DNA from: an uncultured Ruminococcus sp.
GTDB lineage: Bacteria; Bacillota; Clostridia; Oscillospirales; Acutalibacteraceae
Assembly: GCA_905234305.1 (NCBI GenBank)
Contig: CAJOHT010000085.1
Span: 1 to 8,674, forward strand
DNA length: 8,674 nt
Direction of reading: 5' to 3'
The notes below the pieces were generated by a model, which saw nothing but the letters and a program-made list of their open reading frames with translations, ran no database searches and was not told the origin of the DNA. The number at the start of each line of letters is the position of its first letter. The stretch's first letter is position 1. A program made the translations under genes and the position numbers. Positions 5,988 to 8,674 of this stretch are shown in pieces.

Positions 5988-6037
5988 TAGAGATTCAGGA
6001 TACAGGAGTTGGTAAAACGCTGGAGGTTGATTCTCTA
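5988..6037. repeat. Imperfect inverted repeat between the divergent promoters
   Basis: TAGAGATTCA (5988-5997) and TGATTCTCTA (6028-6037) pair at 9 of 10 positions across a 30-base spacer, just upstream of the dpaA -35. The spacer begins with a short period-7 run (TTCAGGA, TACAGGA; 5994-6007). No gene is visible in 5965-6110; role unknown. Confidence 0.4.
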
Positions 6038-6111
6038 CTTTATACTTACCGCAATATACAAATTGCACAAATAATCACGGCATTTTTTGTACACATAACG
6101 CTTAAGGTTTA

Positions 6112-6120
6112 TGATATAAT
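6112..6120 (+). promoter_or_regulatory. Extended -10 promoter for the secreted 589-residue protein
   Basis: TGATATAAT gives TG, one base, then perfect TATAAT (6115-6120), the extended -10 form that tolerates a poor -35; no good -35 is seen 16-18 bases upstream. A second TATAAT overlaps at 6120-6125. A 10-bp palindrome TGATTAATCA (6129-6138) sits at the likely transcript start and could be an operator. Confidence 0.6.
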
Positions 6121-6162
6121 ATAATTGTTGATTAATCATCAAACAAAAGGAGGAAATTTATT

Positions 6163-7932
6163 ATGCTCAAAAAAACTATTTCAGTATTATTATCGTTAAC
6201 AATTCTCTTAGGATTGTTTTCATTAGCTGCTGTCGAGGCGGGAGCTGCAGGAGATACTTCGGCTTATGTCGCTGACGCAAGGAACGAAACATTCAACGTC
6301 AACGGCTATAACGGCACAGTTAAAGTAACGTACAGAATCCCGAAAATCCTATTGAACAGCGATGACGCGAAAAACGTTAACACCGAAATTCTAAACACGT
6401 ATTCCGATAATTTCAAAGACGCAGCAAATCAGGGCGCGTTTGAAGAAACGGTAAGCAAATCAATAGATTATGAGGCTTATACCAACGGCAGTGTTTTAAG
6501 CGTTGTTATAACAAATAAACATCCCCAGAATTCGGTAGTTACATACAGCGTATACAACTTCGATATCTCAAGCGGAAAACAGCTTGACAATAAGGCTCTT
6601 GCGGAGAAGATGAACGTAAAATGGAACGATGTAAAAGCTGCTGTCGCCGACGCGGTCAAAGCCGATTTTAAAAACGTTTCACTCTCTGATAAATTCAGCA
6701 AAGAATGCTACGATAAAAGTTTAAGCGACTCAAACCTTGAGGCGTCAGATATTTATATCGGCAAAAACAATACGCTCGAAGCCGTATATCTCGTTTACTG
6801 GATAGCGGGAGCGAGCAAATATTATCACGTTGCCGATTTAAAAATCTTACCTGTTATAGATTTGAAATCCTGTATTGCCGACAATAAAAACGAAACTGTT
6901 ACGGCAATAGATAAAAACGGCAAAAAAGCCGAGTTCAAATACAGAACTCCTAAAATTCTGATTAACAGCGAAGACGCCGCCTTGGTCAATAAAGAAATAG
7001 ATGACGTTTATAACGATTATCTTAACCGAGCTAAAACAGCAGGCACCAAAGAATCGTTTAACGACTGTATGAAATCAATAGATTACGAGGCTTATCTCAA
7101 CGGCTCGGTATTAAGCGTGCTTATTAAGTATCAGTATTATTATACATCTCAGTATTTTTACGGAGTATATAACCTGGACGTATACACAGGCGACTATCTC
7201 GTTAACGAAGATATTACGGAAAGCATCGGCTCAAAGTGGAGCGACGTAAGATATAACGTTAAGGATACTATTTACGCAGACGTAAACGATTGGTTCGCGA
7301 AAAACGGTAAGGGTATGGATATCAGCGGATATCTCGAGAAAAATACAACGGACGATAATATAGATTATACAAACCTGTATCTCGCCGAGAACAAAGAGCT
7401 TATGGGCGCGTTCCGTATTTACTTACCCGTACAGGGCGGAACCTTCTATAAAATTATGCCAATCAATACTGAGATCGTTTATCTCAGCGCGGGAAGCGTA
7501 TCCCGCCTTATAGATAATTATGAAGACGTAGAAAGGTGGACAAATTCAGACAGAACCGTTGCAAGAATGAAAGCAGGCGTAGCTTACGGATTTAAAAAAG
7601 GTCTGTCCAGAATCACCGCGTATTTTAAGGACGGAAGCACTAAGGTCTTTTACATAATCGTAAGAAAAAATCCGAAATTAAAAATCAGCGGCAAAACATT
7701 CTCCAAGAGCAAAACTTACAAGATAAAAAGGAACAAAACTATTACCGTAAAAATATCGGGAAAAGTTCCAAACACAAAAAACACCTATAAGTCATCCAAT
7801 AAAAGAATAGCTAAGGTAATCTCAAAGAGAACAGCCAAAACTGTTAAAATAAAAGGATACAGACGCGGCAAGGCTACTGTAGCGATTACCGTTAACGGCG
7901 TTAAGTATAAAATCAAAGTAAAAGTTAAGTAA
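6163..7932 (+). CDS. Secreted protein with two tandem DUF4163/RsiV-like domains and two Big2-type Ig-like domains
   Basis: Function unknown; exported. AGGAGG (6148-6153) lies 9 bases before ATG. Residues 1-29 are a signal peptide (KK, hydrophobic core, AGAA). Residues about 35-236 and 237-440 are homologous repeats offset by 203-205: YRIPKILLNSDDAKNVNTEI against YRTPKILINSEDAALVNKEI, SIDYEAYTNGSVLSVVI against SIDYEAYLNGSVLSVLI, and VYNFDISSGKQL against VYNLDVYTGDYL. Their layout (N-E-I, NGSVLS, YNFD..TGK) recalls the DUF4163/DUF3298 domains of PdaC and RsiV, by pattern only. Residues 441-503 (WTNSDRTVARMKAG...GLSRITAYFKDGS) and 506-589 (SSNKRIAKV...GKATVAITVNG) fit Big2-type Ig-like domains. 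Residues 501-589 hold 25 Lys and 6 Arg and no Asp or Glu. There is no LPXTG or membrane anchor; the basic tail may bind teichoic acid, another anionic polymer or an acidic protein. Confidence 0.85.
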   Translation: MLKKTISVLLSLTILLGLFSLAAVEAGAAGDTSAYVADARNETFNVNGYNGTVKVTYRIPKILLNSDDAKNVNTEILNTYSDNFKDAANQGAFEETVSKSIDYEAYTNGSVLSVVITNKHPQNSVVTYSVYNFDISSGKQLDNKALAEKMNVKWNDVKAAVADAVKADFKNVSLSDKFSKECYDKSLSDSNLEASDIYIGKNNTLEAVYLVYWIAGASKYYHVADLKILPVIDLKSCIADNKNETVTAIDKNGKKAEFKYRTPKILINSEDAALVNKEIDDVYNDYLNRAKTAGTKESFNDCMKSIDYEAYLNGSVLSVLIKYQYYYTSQYFYGVYNLDVYTGDYLVNEDITESIGSKWSDVRYNVKDTIYADVNDWFAKNGKGMDISGYLEKNTTDDNIDYTNLYLAENKELMGAFRIYLPVQGGTFYKIMPINTEIVYLSAGSVSRLIDNYEDVERWTNSDRTVARMKAGVAYGFKKGLSRITAYFKDGSTKVFYIIVRKNPKLKISGKTFSKSKTYKIKRNKTITVKISGKVPNTKNTYKSSNKRIAKVISKRTAKTVKIKGYRRGKATVAITVNGVKYKIKVKVK

Positions 7933-7941
7933 TTAAAAAGC

Positions 7942-7986
7942 ACGGCTCAAAACTCTAAAATGAGTTTTGAGCCGTAACTTTTTTTT
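7942..7986. terminator. Bidirectional intrinsic terminator between convergent genes
   Basis: A perfect 14-bp stem ACGGCTCAAAACTC/GAGTTTTGAGCCGT (7942-7955, 7962-7975) has a 6-base loop. On the plus strand eight T follow (7979-7986); on the minus strand GCTTTTTAA follows. It serves both the rightward secreted-protein gene and the leftward lipoprotein gene. Confidence 0.95.
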
Positions 7987-7990
7987 AAAA

Positions 7991-8377
7991 TCAATCGTCT
8001 TTCGCTTCAGCGTCGTCATCCCAATCATCGTCGCCCGCTTCAGCACCGTCATCGCCGTCGTCATCGCCGTCATCAGCGTCGTTGTTGTCGTCCTCGTCCT
8101 CGTCTTCATCATCATAATAATCGTCATCATCTTCGTCGTCTTCGTCCTCAGCGCTTTTACTATACGTTTTTTTAGCGCTGTTGCCGTTATTCGCGGTTTT
8201 ATTCTGCGCGGCGGTTTTTGAGGCACTTGACTTTTTATCTTTAGATGTTGTTGATGAAGCCGTGGAAGCAACGGCGGTTTCGGTTGTCGGTTCCGTTTCA
8301 GCTTCCTTAGTGCAGTTGCATCCGATTAAAATTACCGAAAGCAGCATAGCGCAAAGAAGCGCAATTGCTTTTTTCAA
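7991..8377 (-). CDS. Small lipoprotein with a hyperacidic Asp/Glu tail
   Basis: Function unknown. I place the start at TTG 8377, because GGAGGT (8385-8390) lies 7 bases before it and would overlap the alternative ATG at 8392, which has no ribosome site of its own. The 128-residue product begins MKKAIALLCAMLLSVILIGC, a signal peptide with lipobox LIGC; Cys20 would be lipidated, so the rest faces outside the membrane. Residues about 22-75 are a Ser/Thr/Ala/Lys-rich flexible linker. The last 53 residues contain 37 Asp or Glu, two Tyr and one Trp, with no predicted fold; calcium binding or charge-based docking is plausible. The DNA there is a GAT/GAC-rich low-complexity run (about 7994-8150), prone to length variation. 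It converges on the gene for a protein with a strongly basic C-terminus. Confidence 0.8.
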   Translation of the reverse strand: MKKAIALLCAMLLSVILIGCNCTKEAETEPTTETAVASTASSTTSKDKKSSASKTAAQNKTANNGNSAKKTYSKSAEDEDDEDDDDYYDDEDEDEDDNNDADDGDDDGDDGAEAGDDDWDDDAEAKDD

Positions 8378-8384
8378 GACAATT

Positions 8385-8390
8385 ACCTCC
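8385..8390 (-). promoter_or_regulatory. Ribosome binding site that sets the TTG start of the lipoprotein
   Basis: GGAGGT overlaps the upstream ATG (8390-8392) and stands 7 bases before TTG 8377, which gives a standard KKAIALL signal-peptide N-terminus. Confidence 0.75.
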
Positions 8391-8409
8391 ATTCATTTAT
8401 TGCGAAATA

Positions 8410-8438
8410 ATTATACCTTAATCGGAATTCTATGTCAA
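8410..8438 (-). promoter_or_regulatory. Full-consensus sigma-A promoter of the acidic lipoprotein gene
   Basis: Minus-strand TTGACA (8433-8438), 17-base spacer, TATAAT (8410-8415): all 12 bases match consensus, so strong vegetative expression is expected unless repressed. Start would be near 8403, about 26 bases before TTG 8377. Confidence 0.88.
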
Positions 8439-8556
8439 TATTTTTTCAGGGATATATAAGACGACAGCATTTGCTTAAACAGTTGATTTCCGAGTCTTTG
8501 AGAAACATCTTGCCGTCCTTTGGCAAGGCAGCAAAAACTTACCGCTTCCTTTAACC

Positions 8557-8585
8557 TCAAATCATATATCTTGATTCAAATCATA
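8557..8585 (+). repeat. Direct repeat of TCAAATCATA beside the hairpin array
   Basis: Two exact 10-bp copies lie at 8557-8566 and 8576-8585, 19 bases start to start, with TTGAT (8571-8575) between them. They abut the first hairpin and may mark an element end, a target duplication-like remnant or a regulator site. Confidence 0.55.
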
Positions 8586-8674
8586 ACCACCCGTCAAACG
8601 GGTGGTTTGCTCGTGGGCTATAAGCCCCGTTACCAACCCGCGTCTCAAGGCGCGGGCTTTCACTTTGTTCAAGC
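8571..8674. mobile_element. Possible end of an IS200/IS605-type element (hairpin array), cut by the window edge
   Basis: Three GC-rich hairpins stand close together: AACCACCCG/CGGGTGGTT (8585-8593, 8599-8607; loop TCAAA), GGGCT/AGCCC (8615-8627) and CCCGCG/CGCGGG (8637-8642, 8651-8656). Such compact subterminal hairpins, with no long terminal inverted repeats, are typical of IS200/IS605 ends and of the omega-RNA region next to tnpB. TTGAT at 8571-8575 and, on the minus strand, TCAA 10 bases past the first hairpin resemble cleavage-site tetranucleotides and pentanucleotides of that family. No tnpA or tnpB codons are in the window, so neither orientation nor identity is proven; a structured RNA of another kind is possible. 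Confidence 0.45.

Noticed and set aside
7967..8221. Plus-strand frame rich in Val/Ile that looks like a membrane protein
   Set aside because: It is the complement of Asp codons (GAT/GAC give ATC/GTC) in the acidic lipoprotein; hydrophobicity is a by-product.
8446..8540. Short minus-strand open frame containing ALPKDGKMFLKDSEINCL
   Set aside because: No ribosome site, only about 20 codons from its ATG, and it runs into the lipoprotein promoter; at most a fragment of decayed coding sequence.

Overview
The window looks like a chromosomal segment of an anaerobic, endospore-forming Clostridia (Eubacteriales, perhaps Ruminococcaceae-like). Supporting this are a dipicolinate synthase operon preceded by a sigma-K-type promoter, non-mevalonate isoprenoid genes, strong AGGAGG ribosome sites, TTG starts and consensus sigma-A promoters. 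The genus is inference only.

Layout. Positions 1-6000 read almost entirely on the minus strand. In transcription order they are: dpaA-dpaB (dipicolinate synthase, spore core DPA); a zinc-ribbon/tail-anchored protein-ispD-ispF unit (MEP pathway) with its own promoter; a secreted D-alanyl-D-alanine carboxypeptidase; and pgi (glucose-6-phosphate isomerase), which runs off the left edge. pgi carries an internal lesion that removes its conserved GIGGSY loop and shifts the frame, so as written it is a pseudogene or a sequence error. From about 6100 the strand switches: a secreted 589-residue protein with two tandem homologous domains and two Ig-like (Big2-type) domains reads rightwards and meets, at a perfect bidirectional terminator, a leftward gene for a small, extremely acidic lipoprotein. 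The right edge (about 8571-8674) is an array of GC-rich hairpins resembling the end of an IS200/IS605-type element whose genes would lie outside the window.

How the parts fit. dpaAB are translationally coupled and probably switched on in the mother cell late in sporulation. The terminator after dpaB abuts the -35 of the housekeeping promoter for the next unit, which separates sporulation from isoprenoid expression. A hairpin between ispF and the carboxypeptidase gene can end the upstream transcript and also hides the carboxypeptidase ribosome site. The most unusual feature is a set of locus-specific period-7 repeats placed at or just after the stop codons of dpaB, ispD and (weakly) ispF. At dpaB and ispD the repeat supplies the TAG stop. 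The convergent pair at the right couples a protein whose last 89 residues hold 31 Lys/Arg and no Asp/Glu with a lipoprotein whose last 53 residues hold 37 Asp/Glu; a physical pairing at the cell surface is a testable guess.
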